DNA of 5,602 nt from Nitrosomonadales bacterium (GCA_003104895.1 PQAG01000154.1:5278-10879), one strand, 5' to 3'. Positions 1-5,589 are shown, numbered from the stretch's first letter. A program made the numbers and translations. The notes: a model not told the origin generated them from the sequence alone.

Positions 1-1109
1 AGCAGCGACACCGGGATGGCGGTGGCGATGATCAGGGTCGAGCGGATGCTGCGCAGGAACAGCCAGACGATCAGCGAGGCCAGCAGCGTGCCTTCGATCA
101 GGTGCTCCTTCAGCGAGTCGACGATCTCGTTGATGAAAATCGCATCGTTGGACACGATGTCGAGCGTCATGCCGGGCGGCAGTTGCGGGATGATCTCGGT
201 TTCCAGGCGCTGCTTGATGGCGTCGACAATCGCCACGGTGTTGGTGTTGGTGACCTTGACGATACCCAGGCCGATGGTGGTCTTGCCCATGAAGCGCGCG
301 AGCTGGCGGTAGTCGGCCAGGCCATCCTCGATTTCGGCGACATCGCGCAGCCGCACCGGTGCGCCATCGCGGTAGGCGACGATCATCGTTGCCAGTTCGT
401 CGAGGCGGTGAAATTCCAGGTCGAGCTTGATCAGGTTTTCGGTTTGCCGGCTTACCAGAAAACCGCCGGCGAGCTGGACGTGCTCGGTGGCAAAGGCGGT
501 GTTGATGTCCTGCGCAGTAATCTTGAGCGCGGTCATTTTCGCCGGCAGCAGGTTTACCCGGATGGTGCGGTCGCGGCGCCCTCCCAGGCGCACCTCGCCA
601 ACGCCGTCGATGGTTTCCAGCCGCTTCTTGATGGTATTGATGGCGTACTGGTTGAGCTGCTGCTGCGTGCGGTCGCCGCGCAGCGCCAGCCACATGATCG
701 GCATGGCATTGGTTTCGACCTTGGCCACCACCGGCGGGTCGGCATCCTCTGGCAGGCGGCGCAGCACCTGGTTGACTTTGGCCTGCACCTCGTTGAAGGC
801 AACATCCACTTTCTTGTCCAGCTTGAAGGTGATGTTGATCACCGAGACGCCGGGCGAGGACGTGGACTGGATGTGTTCGATGCCCGGCACGCTGTTGACC
901 GAAGTCTCGATCACGTTGGTGATGCTGGCGTCGACGATGTCCGGATTGGCGCCCTTCAGGGCGGTGGAAATCGAGACGATGGGAAACTCGATGTAAGGGA
1001 AGCGGTCCATCCCGATGCGCTGGTAGCTGATGTAGCCGAACAGCACCAGCACCGCCGACAGCATGAACGCCAGCACATGGCGCTTGATCGAGAGCTCGGG
1101 CAGGGTCAT
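1..1109 (-). CDS. RND efflux permease, N-terminal part (cut by window edge)
   Basis: This is the inner-membrane, proton-driven pump subunit of a tripartite RND efflux system. The frame is open from the ATG at 1109 to the left edge and gives 369 residues of a protein that is usually about 1000-1050 long. The start MTLPELSIKR is followed by transmembrane helix 1 (about residues 12-30). A periplasmic porter region comes next, with family-typical stretches GANPDIVDASITNVIE (53-68) and SVPGI (73-77). Helix 2 begins near residue 340, and the frame leaves the window around IPVSL. I saw no frameshift when translating the whole stretch by hand. A modest AAGG lies about 9 bases before the ATG. The adaptor gene lies directly upstream in the same direction, as expected for an adaptor-pump pair. 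The proton-relay residues of helix 4 are outside the window. Substrate cannot be told: a drug/solvent (HAE) type looks likelier than a metal (HME) type, but this is inference. Confidence 0.93.
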   Translation of the reverse strand, partial: MTLPELSIKRHVLAFMLSAVLVLFGYISYQRIGMDRFPYIEFPIVSISTALKGANPDIVDASITNVIETSVNSVPGIEHIQSTSSPGVSVINITFKLDKKVDVAFNEVQAKVNQVLRRLPEDADPPVVAKVETNAMPIMWLALRGDRTQQQLNQYAINTIKKRLETIDGVGEVRLGGRRDRTIRVNLLPAKMTALKITAQDINTAFATEHVQLAGGFLVSRQTENLIKLDLEFHRLDELATMIVAYRDGAPVRLRDVAEIEDGLADYRQLARFMGKTTIGLGIVKVTNTNTVAIVDAIKQRLETEIIPQLPPGMTLDIVSNDAIFINEIVDSLKEHLIEGTLLASLIVWLFLRSIRSTLIIATAIPVSL

Positions 1110-1130
1110 TTCTGTGCGCCTTTAAATGTG

Positions 1131-1214
1131 GGCATCGCGAAGCGATACCTCATCACTCTCCCCCTCCGGGGGAGAGGCAGGAGAGAGGGAACGGGCACGG
1201 CGAGAAGCGATGCC
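1131..1214. repeat. Nested inverted-repeat (REP-like) element between adaptor and permease genes
   Basis: The 107-base gap between the two efflux genes is filled by symmetrical sequence. Outer arms GGCATCGC (1131-1138) and GCGATGCC (1207-1214) are perfect reverse complements. Inside lies a 9-bp perfect hairpin, CTCTCCCCC/GGGGGAGAG, at 1156-1176 with a 3-base loop. A smaller hairpin ATCGC-GAA-GCGAT spans 1134-1146, and GAAGCGAT occurs twice (1139-1146, 1204-1211). No T-run follows the GC hairpin on the minus strand, so it is not a standard intrinsic terminator. Similar CTCTCCCCC...GGGGGAGAG hairpins are common dispersed intergenic elements in proteobacterial genomes, so a REP-like repeat is the likeliest reading. 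It could also act on mRNA stability or on the adaptor-to-permease expression ratio. Confidence 0.6.
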
Positions 1215-1216
1215 TG

Positions 1217-2296
1217 TCATTCAGGGCGGCGCTTTTCGCCGTGTCCGTTTTTACCAGCTTCCTTCACGTTGACTGCAGCCTTGTCAGTGAGAAAGCCGGC
1301 GCCGTCGACGGCGACAGTTTCTCCTGCATTGAGGCCCTGCAGAATTTCCACCATGCCGTTCTGGGTGACCCCGGTGGTGACGATGTGCTGCACCGCCTTG
1401 CCGTCTTCGACCACGTACACCACCTTGCCTGCCGGACGCAGCACCACGCTGACCTCCGGCACCGCGACGGCCTGTTCGTGCTCCTCGATGACCACGGCGC
1501 CATTGACCGAAGCGCCGGGTTTCCAGCCGCCGGGGTTGTTCACTTCCACCACCGCATCGAAAGCGCGGTTGGTGCTGCCGACCAGCTGCTGCACCTGCTC
1601 GATCTTGCCGGTCACGCTGGCGTCTGGTGCAGTTGGCGTGGTCAGCGTCACGGCCTGCCCCGCCTTGATGCGCTGCGCGGCATTTTCCGGGAAGGGCAGG
1701 CGGATACGCAGCTTGTCGCTGGTGGAAAGCTGGAACGCCGGCTTGCCCAGTTCGATCCAGTCGCCTACCGAGACGAAGCGGCTGTCGACACGGCCGTCCA
1801 CCGGCGAGAGGATGCGGGTGCGCGACAGATTTTTTGCGGCGCGGTTGAGTTGCTCGCGCGCGGCCACATCCTGCGCGTCGTAGTTTTCGAGCGCGGAGGG
1901 TGAGATGAAGCCTTTCCTGGCCAGCTCACGGTAGCGTTCAGTCAGCTTGCGCTGGCTGACAGCCTGGGCTTCGAGCCGTCTGGCATCGGCTGCATAATCA
2001 GCGGGATCAATCTCGGCGAGCAGCTGGCCTTTCTTCACCGGGTCGCCGACGTCGATATTAACCTTGATGATACGGCCGGCCACTTCGGCTCCGACCTTGG
2101 GCGCGGTCGAGCTGTCCGCCTCGCCGACCGAGTGTTCCAGGATCTGCATGGTGCGCGCCTGGGCCTGGGCAACGGTGATGACGGCAGGCAGCGGCCCCTT
2201 TTTTTGCTCCCCGGACTTCTTGGCGCACCCTGGCAGAACCAGTGCAGTGCACAGGCAGTATGCCGCAAGGTGAAAGAAAGAAGATGTTTTCATCAT
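1217..2296 (-). CDS. RND efflux periplasmic adaptor (membrane fusion) lipoprotein
   Basis: This is the HlyD/AcrA-family adaptor that links the inner-membrane pump to an outer-membrane channel. The 359-residue product starts with a signal peptide whose hydrophobic core (about 7-21) ends in LPGC, placing the lipidated cysteine at residue 24. Pro at the -2 position is unusual for a lipobox but tolerated. The first half of the lipoyl-like domain is seen in GRIIKVNIDVGD (74-85), with VKKGQLLAEID just after. A short helical hairpin follows (about 100-160, with GFISPSALE at its turn), and then the second half, ILSPVDGRVDSRFVSVGDW (162-180). A beta-barrel (about 192-270) and a membrane-proximal domain (about 275-345) complete the standard adaptor order, and the length is normal. 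Two consecutive ATGs (2296, 2293) are possible starts; a weak GGA upstream fits the second slightly better. The permease gene follows after 107 bases. No outer-membrane channel gene is in view. Confidence 0.93.
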   Translation of the reverse strand: MMKTSSFFHLAAYCLCTALVLPGCAKKSGEQKKGPLPAVITVAQAQARTMQILEHSVGEADSSTAPKVGAEVAGRIIKVNIDVGDPVKKGQLLAEIDPADYAADARRLEAQAVSQRKLTERYRELARKGFISPSALENYDAQDVAAREQLNRAAKNLSRTRILSPVDGRVDSRFVSVGDWIELGKPAFQLSTSDKLRIRLPFPENAAQRIKAGQAVTLTTPTAPDASVTGKIEQVQQLVGSTNRAFDAVVEVNNPGGWKPGASVNGAVVIEEHEQAVAVPEVSVVLRPAGKVVYVVEDGKAVQHIVTTGVTQNGMVEILQGLNAGETVAVDGAGFLTDKAAVNVKEAGKNGHGEKRRPE

Positions 2297-2476
2297 GGTT
2301 CCAGTATAAAAATGCTAAGGGGGGGGCCGGCCTCGGGTTCTCTGCTGGCGCCCCCTTGCCCGGCGGGACCGGAACCCATTTTGTCCTGGTTTGGCGCGTG
2401 CGAATGAAGTGTCAGCGGGGGTGAGAACATGCAATGGAGGCGGACAGGCCGGGCGATTGATCCAATTGTAAGGGCG
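2297..2476. other. Non-coding stretch upstream of the efflux genes
   Basis: These 180 bases between the adaptor start and the terminator have no credible gene. The promoter of the efflux pair should be here on the minus strand, but no convincing -35/-10 pair is visible. The best -10-like hexamer, TATACT (2308-2303), ends only 6 bases before the first ATG and has no -35 match at 16-18 bases. An uninterrupted run of eight G (eight C on the transcribed sense, 2319-2326) sits just upstream of it. Another -10-like hexamer, TACAAT (2470-2465), also lacks a partner. I found no clear operator palindrome. Confidence 0.4.
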
Positions 2477-2504
2477 AAAAAAAACCGGCACAAGGCCGGT
2501 TTTT
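2477..2504 (-). terminator. Intrinsic terminator of the rhodanese-tusA-dsrE2 unit
   Basis: A perfect 10-bp stem, AAAAACCGGC (2480-2489) with GCCGGTTTTT (2495-2504), encloses a 5-base loop. Read on the minus strand, the GCCGG/CCGGC core is followed by eight T (2484-2477), which is the classic layout. It starts 18 bases after the dsrE2 stop codon. Five T also follow the core on the plus strand, so it could stop transcription both ways, although no plus-strand gene points into it. It separates the sulfur genes from the efflux genes. Confidence 0.9.
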
Positions 2505-2522
2505 CGGGCGCAGCCGGTTCTT

Positions 2523-3035
2523 TTAGATGAACAGGCTGATGTCTGCTTCGCCGCCGTACTCAAAGTAGGTGGCTGCGCCGACATATTCGATGCCGTCAAT
2601 GAAGTCTGAATGATCGAAACCGAACAGTTCCACCGTCATCTGGCAGGCCAGGAATTTGACTTCCGCTTCCTGGCACAGTTCACGCAATTCTCCGATGGTC
2701 GCCACGCCATTGTTGGCGATGGTTTTTTTCATCAATGCAGTGGCAACGTCTTCATACCAGGGAATGGATGCCTGAATGATGTTCGGGATATTCCAGTTGA
2801 TGTCCTTGAACCATTTTGGCCCGAACGGCATCTTCATTGGCATGCCAGGGTTGCCCAAGGGGCTGACCTTCAAGCAGGACAGATCTTTGCGCAGGCACTG
2901 CAGGCCGTAGAAGGTGAAGAAAATCGTTGCTTCGTAGCCGAGCGCCGCAGCGGTGGATGCCAGAATGAAGGGCGGATAGGCCCAGTCCAGCGTTCCCTTG
3001 GTGGCGATAATCGTTAGTTTCTTTTGATCATCCAT
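2523..3035 (-). CDS. dsrE2: DsrE2-type sulfur-carrier protein (DsrE/DsrF/DrsH-like family)
   Basis: This is a small cytoplasmic protein of the DsrE/DsrF/DrsH-like family. Members linked to tusA and rhodanese genes in sulfur oxidizers take part in persulfide or thiosulfonate transfer with TusA. The 170-residue length is usual. Visible features are an N-terminal beta strand and loop (KLTIIATKGTLDWAYPPF, 6-23), the stretch FFTFYGLQCLRK (39-50), and the conserved ACQMTVELFG segment (130-139), whose Cys131 is the likely sulfur-binding residue. Other cysteines are C47, C54 and C121. Residues 22-43 are moderately hydrophobic. Some relatives are membrane-associated, but a real membrane span is doubtful here. 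The ATG at 3035 has an AGGGG about 11 bases upstream, a long spacing. The gene lies 72 bases after tusA and is the last of its unit, ending just before a terminator. The subtype (DsrE2A/2B versus DsrE3) is not certain from sequence alone. Confidence 0.88.
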   Translation of the reverse strand: MDDQKKLTIIATKGTLDWAYPPFILASTAAALGYEATIFFTFYGLQCLRKDLSCLKVSPLGNPGMPMKMPFGPKWFKDINWNIPNIIQASIPWYEDVATALMKKTIANNGVATIGELRELCQEAEVKFLACQMTVELFGFDHSDFIDGIEYVGAATYFEYGGEADISLFI

Positions 3036-3107
3036 TTTTTAATAGGCCCCTCGTGTCGGTTTTATGCGTTTTGGTGGACGCTTGTTTATATTCTTTTATT
3101 TATTGAA

Positions 3108-3335
3108 TTATTTTTTCTTCATGAAGAAGGTGTATTCGCCACCGGCTTCAGTGGAAGACATCAATTCATTGCCGGTCTGCTTGGCAAAGGCCTGGAAGTC
3201 TTTGACGGAACCTGGATCGGTGGACAGGATTTTCAGTACTTGACCGGAACCGATTTCGGCCAGGGCTTTCTTGGCGCGCAGAATCGGCAGGGGGCAGTTC
3301 AGACCACGGGCGTCCAGTTCTTTATCAGCGTTCAT
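3108..3335 (-). CDS. tusA: TusA-family sulfur carrier protein
   Basis: This is a 75-residue cytoplasmic sulfur carrier that binds sulfane sulfur as a persulfide on a conserved cysteine and hands it between partners. The N-terminal signature is intact: LDARGLNCPLPILRAKKAL (7-25), with the CPxP motif at C14-P15-L16-P17. C14 is the only cysteine. The remainder (VLKILSTDPGSVKDFQAF and the final GGEYTFFMKKK) fits the two-layer alpha/beta TusA fold, and the length is normal. A strong AGGAG (3346-3342) stands 6 bases before the ATG. In Escherichia coli TusA serves tRNA thiolation; next to rhodanese and dsrE2 genes, as here, it is known to act in dissimilatory sulfur oxidation in bacteria such as Allochromatium vinosum. 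It sits 80 bases after the rhodanese gene and 72 before dsrE2, and may also be read from its own weak promoter. Confidence 0.95.
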   Translation of the reverse strand: MNADKELDARGLNCPLPILRAKKALAEIGSGQVLKILSTDPGSVKDFQAFAKQTGNELMSSTEAGGEYTFFMKKK

Positions 3336-3378
3336 GTAGCTCTCCTAAGCAGGTTAATTGTTGCCAACGAAAAAAGGG

Positions 3379-3407
3379 ATTATTTAGAGTTTGTGAAATT
3401 ATTGCAA
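3379..3407 (-). promoter_or_regulatory. Possible secondary sigma70-like promoter for tusA-dsrE2
   Basis: On the minus strand TTGCAA (3407-3402) and AATAAT (3384-3379) are separated by exactly 17 bases. They match the consensus at four of six and five of six positions. The site lies in the 80-base AT-rich gap between rhodanese and tusA, placing a start site about 35-40 bases before the tusA ATG. AT-rich gaps yield such matches by chance, so this is tentative. Confidence 0.3.
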
Positions 3408-3415
3408 CCTAAAAT

Positions 3416-3739
3416 TCATGCCTGGGTGGCAAGCATCTGGCCGGAGCGCATCCACGCCATGATGCCGCCTTGCAGGTTCATCACGTTGCGGAAACCCTGT
3501 TGCGACATGAATGCAGTCACCTGGCCCGAGCGCGCGCCACTCTGGCAATAAAAGACCGTCGGTGTTTCTGCGCAGAACTCTCTGGCCTTGAGCGGGATGA
3601 GGTGCATGGGAATATGTTCGGCGCCTTCAATGTAACCGCGCGCGACTTCGCCTTCCGAGCGCACGTCGATCAGCTTGATCTTGCCTTCCGATTTCAGTTT
3701 TTCCAGGCCGCTAATATCGATTTCAGGGATGCCGAACAT
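3416..3739 (-). CDS. rhd: Single-domain rhodanese-like sulfurtransferase
   Basis: This cytoplasmic sulfurtransferase is predicted to load sulfane sulfur onto its active cysteine and pass it to TusA. The 107-residue protein is one rhodanese domain: LIDVRSEGEVARGYIEGA (23-40), then HIPMHLIPL, then the active-site loop CQSGARS with catalytic Cys65 and Arg70, then the C-terminal LQGGIMAWMRSG (89-100). A second cysteine, C56, lies outside the loop. The six-residue loop after Cys65 is the length typical of sulfur-specific rhodaneses, in contrast to the longer loop of Cdc25-type phosphatases. The ATG at 3739 is chosen over the ATG at 3754, because an AGGAG lies 5 bases before 3739 and inside the longer frame. 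It is the first gene after a good promoter and is followed by tusA and dsrE2. That order, rhd-tusA-dsrE2, is known from sulfur-oxidizing bacteria. No signal peptide is seen. Confidence 0.93.
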   Translation of the reverse strand: MFGIPEIDISGLEKLKSEGKIKLIDVRSEGEVARGYIEGAEHIPMHLIPLKAREFCAETPTVFYCQSGARSGQVTAFMSQQGFRNVMNLQGGIMAWMRSGQMLATQA

Positions 3740-3744
3740 GATTT

Positions 3745-3749
3745 CTCCT
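3745..3749 (-). promoter_or_regulatory. Ribosome binding site that fixes the rhodanese start
   Basis: AGGAG on the minus strand, within AAGGAGA, lies 5 bases before the ATG at 3739. The alternative in-frame ATG at 3754 is upstream of this site and has no Shine-Dalgarno sequence of its own. The shorter 107-residue protein is therefore preferred over the 112-residue reading. Confidence 0.85.
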
Positions 3750-3782
3750 TGCATTAAATCAGGTTGAACTTTAGAGAGCGCT

Positions 3783-3810
3783 AATATACCAAATTTCGAT
3801 CAATATGCAA
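3783..3810 (-). promoter_or_regulatory. Sigma70-like promoter with extended -10 for rhd-tusA-dsrE2
   Basis: On the minus strand a -35 TTGCAT (3810-3805) and a -10 TATATT (3788-3783) are 16 bases apart. The -10 is preceded by TG one base away (TGGTATATT), an extended -10 element that compensates for the short spacer. The predicted start is near 3776, giving a leader of about 37 bases before the rhodanese ATG. The site lies in the AT-rich 100-base gap after soeC, so the relay genes can be expressed independently of soe. Read-through from soe is not excluded, because no strong terminator lies between. Confidence 0.6.
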
Positions 3811-3818
3811 GCCATTCA

Positions 3819-3833
3819 ATATATGGAATATAT
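3819..3833. repeat. AT-only inverted repeat after soeC
   Basis: ATATAT (3819-3824) and ATATAT (3828-3833) flank the trinucleotide GGA. It sits 7 bases past the soeC stop and about 9 bases upstream of the -35 of the next promoter. A stem with only A-T pairs is too weak for an intrinsic terminator. An UP-element-like AT-rich stretch for the rhodanese promoter is an alternative reading. Confidence 0.3.
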
Positions 3834-3839
3834 ATCCCT

Positions 3840-4820
3840 TTAAGAGATTGCCTGATAGTACAAATTCTGCGGATGGTTTGCCTGGGCAAAGAAAAACCAG
3901 CGTTCGGCTATCAGCCCCGCATATTGAATGGCAAATGCCATCAACAGCAGTCCGGCCGAGTTGACCGACAAACCCCAGGCAAGAAACACCAGGGGCAGCG
4001 CGAAGGTCAGGGCAATAAACAGCCATTTCACGGAGCGCAGCATGCTTTGAGATTTGCCGTGGAAAAACTCGCGCGTATTGAATGAGCCGCCCATGAAGCC
4101 CTGCGATTTTTGCGCGATATTCGTGTGGCGCACGCCGATGGCGCTTTGCAGGGTGGATTTCGGCTTGAGCTTGTGGTTTCTCACCAGCGACGCCAGGCGA
4201 GAGGCAAAAGCGAGCAGCGTGATGATGAGCGCCCACTTGCCGTAAAAGCCGGTCAACTCGGGCGCAGCGAGCGCGGCGTAGGCGGTGGCAAGGGCGAAGC
4301 CGGAAGCGCCGCCAAGCAGGATGAAGTTGCTCACCGTGAGCGGGGTATGCCATTCCTGCAGGAAACGCAGGCAGGCGTAGATCATGCCGGTGCTGATGAA
4401 CAGCGCGAAGCACAACAGCGTGCCAGCGGCGCCGGCCAGCATGATGAAGTCGACCTGGAGGGTCTCGCCCAGCGTGAACAGGGGAATATTCCAGCCGAAG
4501 TGATGCGCCGCGCCGTAGATGAGCACGCTGGCCATGAATGACGGCAGAACGATCACCTCGCGCGACAGCCAGGAGGTGCGCCACTGTGCGGCGGCGCGCC
4601 AGGCGCGTTCGGGATGGCCGAGGTGGAAAAATGAAGCGGCCAGCCCCGCCGCCAGAAATGCCAGCGCGATCATGCTGCCCGCGGCATAAAACGGGTGGTC
4701 CCCCTGCGCGGAAAGCACATTGAAAAGGGCATACACCTGGCCGGTGTACAAGGCGAGGAAAAATCCCTGGCCGACGCCGATCAGGGTGGTGAGGAAAATT
4801 ACGGAAAAAGCAGGATGCAC
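3840..4820 (-). CDS. soeC: SoeC, DmsC/NrfD-type membrane anchor of sulfite-oxidizing SoeABC
   Basis: This is the integral membrane subunit that anchors the SoeAB enzyme on the cytoplasmic face and is expected to pass electrons to quinone. The 326-residue protein has about eight hydrophobic helices (roughly 5-25, 45-64, 90-107, 125-145, 163-185, 193-212, 265-284, 288-305), typical of the DmsC family. Recognisable family stretches are HLGHPERAW (66-74), SWLSREV (83-89) and AERWFFFAQANHPQNLYYQ (305-323) at the C-terminus. Translation starts at GTG (4820-4818), with GGAG 9 bases upstream. The ATG slightly further upstream runs into a stop after three codons. It begins 30 bases after the soeB stop, clearly in the same operon. 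It could in principle anchor another DMSO-reductase-family enzyme. The SoeB-like partner and the adjacent sulfur-transfer genes favour sulfite oxidation. Confidence 0.88.
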   Translation of the reverse strand: MHPAFSVIFLTTLIGVGQGFFLALYTGQVYALFNVLSAQGDHPFYAAGSMIALAFLAAGLAASFFHLGHPERAWRAAAQWRTSWLSREVIVLPSFMASVLIYGAAHHFGWNIPLFTLGETLQVDFIMLAGAAGTLLCFALFISTGMIYACLRFLQEWHTPLTVSNFILLGGASGFALATAYAALAAPELTGFYGKWALIITLLAFASRLASLVRNHKLKPKSTLQSAIGVRHTNIAQKSQGFMGGSFNTREFFHGKSQSMLRSVKWLFIALTFALPLVFLAWGLSVNSAGLLLMAFAIQYAGLIAERWFFFAQANHPQNLYYQAIS

Positions 4821-4850
4821 GGTCTAATACTCCATTCTTTCAAATAGCCA

Positions 4851-5582
4851 TTACCACGAGGTCACATCGTCCAGCGAAGGCTCGCTCTTGTCTGGCTTGG
4901 GCAGCAGGCGTTCCTTCTTGAGCGGATTGTCGGCGCGGACCAGTTCGTCTTCGTGAATGCGCAGCTGCGTCTTGCGCCGCGGCAGGTAGTGGTTGGACGG
5001 CTTGGTGCCCCATTCCGGCATGAGCTGGTAGCCGCTGTTTTCGCGGATTGCTACCGAAACCTGAGACTCCGGATCGTGCACGTCGCCGAACAGGCGCGCG
5101 CTGGTCGGGCAGGCGAGCACGCAGGCGGGCTTGCGTTCCTTTTCGGGCAGGCCCTGGTCGTAGATGCGGTCCACGCACAGGGTGCATTTCTTCATCACCT
5201 TCTGTTTTTCGTCGATCTCGCGCACGCCGTATGGACACGCCCAGGAGCAATACTTGCAGCCGATGCACTTGTCGTAGTCCACCAGCACGATGCCGTCCTC
5301 CTTGCGCTTGTAGGAGGCGCCGGTCGGGCACACCGGCACGCATGGCGGCTCCTCGCAATGCAGGCAGGACTTGGGGAAGTGCACCGTTTCGGTATTGGGG
5401 AAGCTGCCGACCTCGAAGGTCTGCACCCGGTTGAAGAAGGTCCCGGTGGGGTCGGCGCCATAGGGGCTGAAATCGGACAGCGGCCCGGCCATGCCGGAGG
5501 TGTTCCACTCCTTGCAGTTGGTGACGCAGGCATGGCAGCCGACGCACACGTTGAGGTCGATGACGAGGGCGAGTTGGGTCAT
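4851..5582 (-). CDS. soeB: SoeB, four-cluster iron-sulfur subunit of sulfite-oxidizing SoeABC
   Basis: This electron-transfer subunit carries electrons between the molybdenum subunit SoeA and the membrane anchor SoeC. SoeABC is the cytoplasmic sulfite:quinone oxidoreductase described in Allochromatium vinosum. The 243-residue protein has sixteen cysteines in four groups, enough for four [4Fe-4S] clusters: C13/C16/C19/C23, C73/C76/C81/C85, C106/C109/C112/C116 and C133/C136/C154/C158. The order is that of DmsB/PsrB/NrfC-type ferredoxin subunits. The start MTQLALVIDLNVCVGCHACV looks like other SoeB proteins, and the absence of a signal peptide agrees with a cytoplasmic location. The ATG at 5582 is preferred to the in-frame ATG at 5588, which lies only one base from the Shine-Dalgarno site. 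soeA should be immediately beyond the right edge. Other DMSO-reductase-family enzymes share this subunit type, so the name relies partly on the neighbouring sulfur genes. Confidence 0.88.
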   Translation of the reverse strand: MTQLALVIDLNVCVGCHACVTNCKEWNTSGMAGPLSDFSPYGADPTGTFFNRVQTFEVGSFPNTETVHFPKSCLHCEEPPCVPVCPTGASYKRKEDGIVLVDYDKCIGCKYCSWACPYGVREIDEKQKVMKKCTLCVDRIYDQGLPEKERKPACVLACPTSARLFGDVHDPESQVSVAIRENSGYQLMPEWGTKPSNHYLPRRKTQLRIHEDELVRADNPLKKERLLPKPDKSEPSLDDVTSW

Positions 5583-5589
5583 TTCCATT

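Noticed and set aside
1156..1176. GC-rich hairpin as an intrinsic terminator between adaptor and permease
   Set aside because: No run of T follows the stem on the minus strand, and terminating between adaptor and pump would be counterproductive. A REP-like repeat is the better reading.
102..1883. A 593-residue open frame on the plus strand
   Set aside because: It is antisense to both efflux genes and crosses their intergenic gap. Its product is low-complexity and rich in His, Asp and Arg, typical of shadow frames in GC-rich DNA. The minus-strand frames give clear RND adaptor and permease proteins.
2315..2493. Small frames in the gap upstream of the efflux adaptor
   Set aside because: They have no ribosome binding site and no recognisable sequence, and some run through the terminator hairpin.
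3066..3081. GCGT...ACGC hairpin between tusA and dsrE2
   Set aside because: It has only a 4-bp stem with an 8-base loop and no T-run. It is too weak to call a terminator or a regulatory RNA.
3024..3551. A 175-residue plus-strand frame across tusA and both flanking gaps
   Set aside because: It is antisense to tusA and part of the rhodanese gene, both of which have intact signatures and good ribosome binding sites on the other strand.
3781..4584. A 267-residue minus-strand frame overlapping soeC
   Set aside because: It is a shifted reading of soeC with Arg/His/Ala-rich sequence. The 3840-4820 frame gives an eight-helix DmsC-type protein with family motifs.
4840..5547. A 235-residue minus-strand frame overlapping soeB
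   Set aside because: It is an out-of-frame shadow without the ordered cysteine groups, which are all in the 4851-5582 frame.
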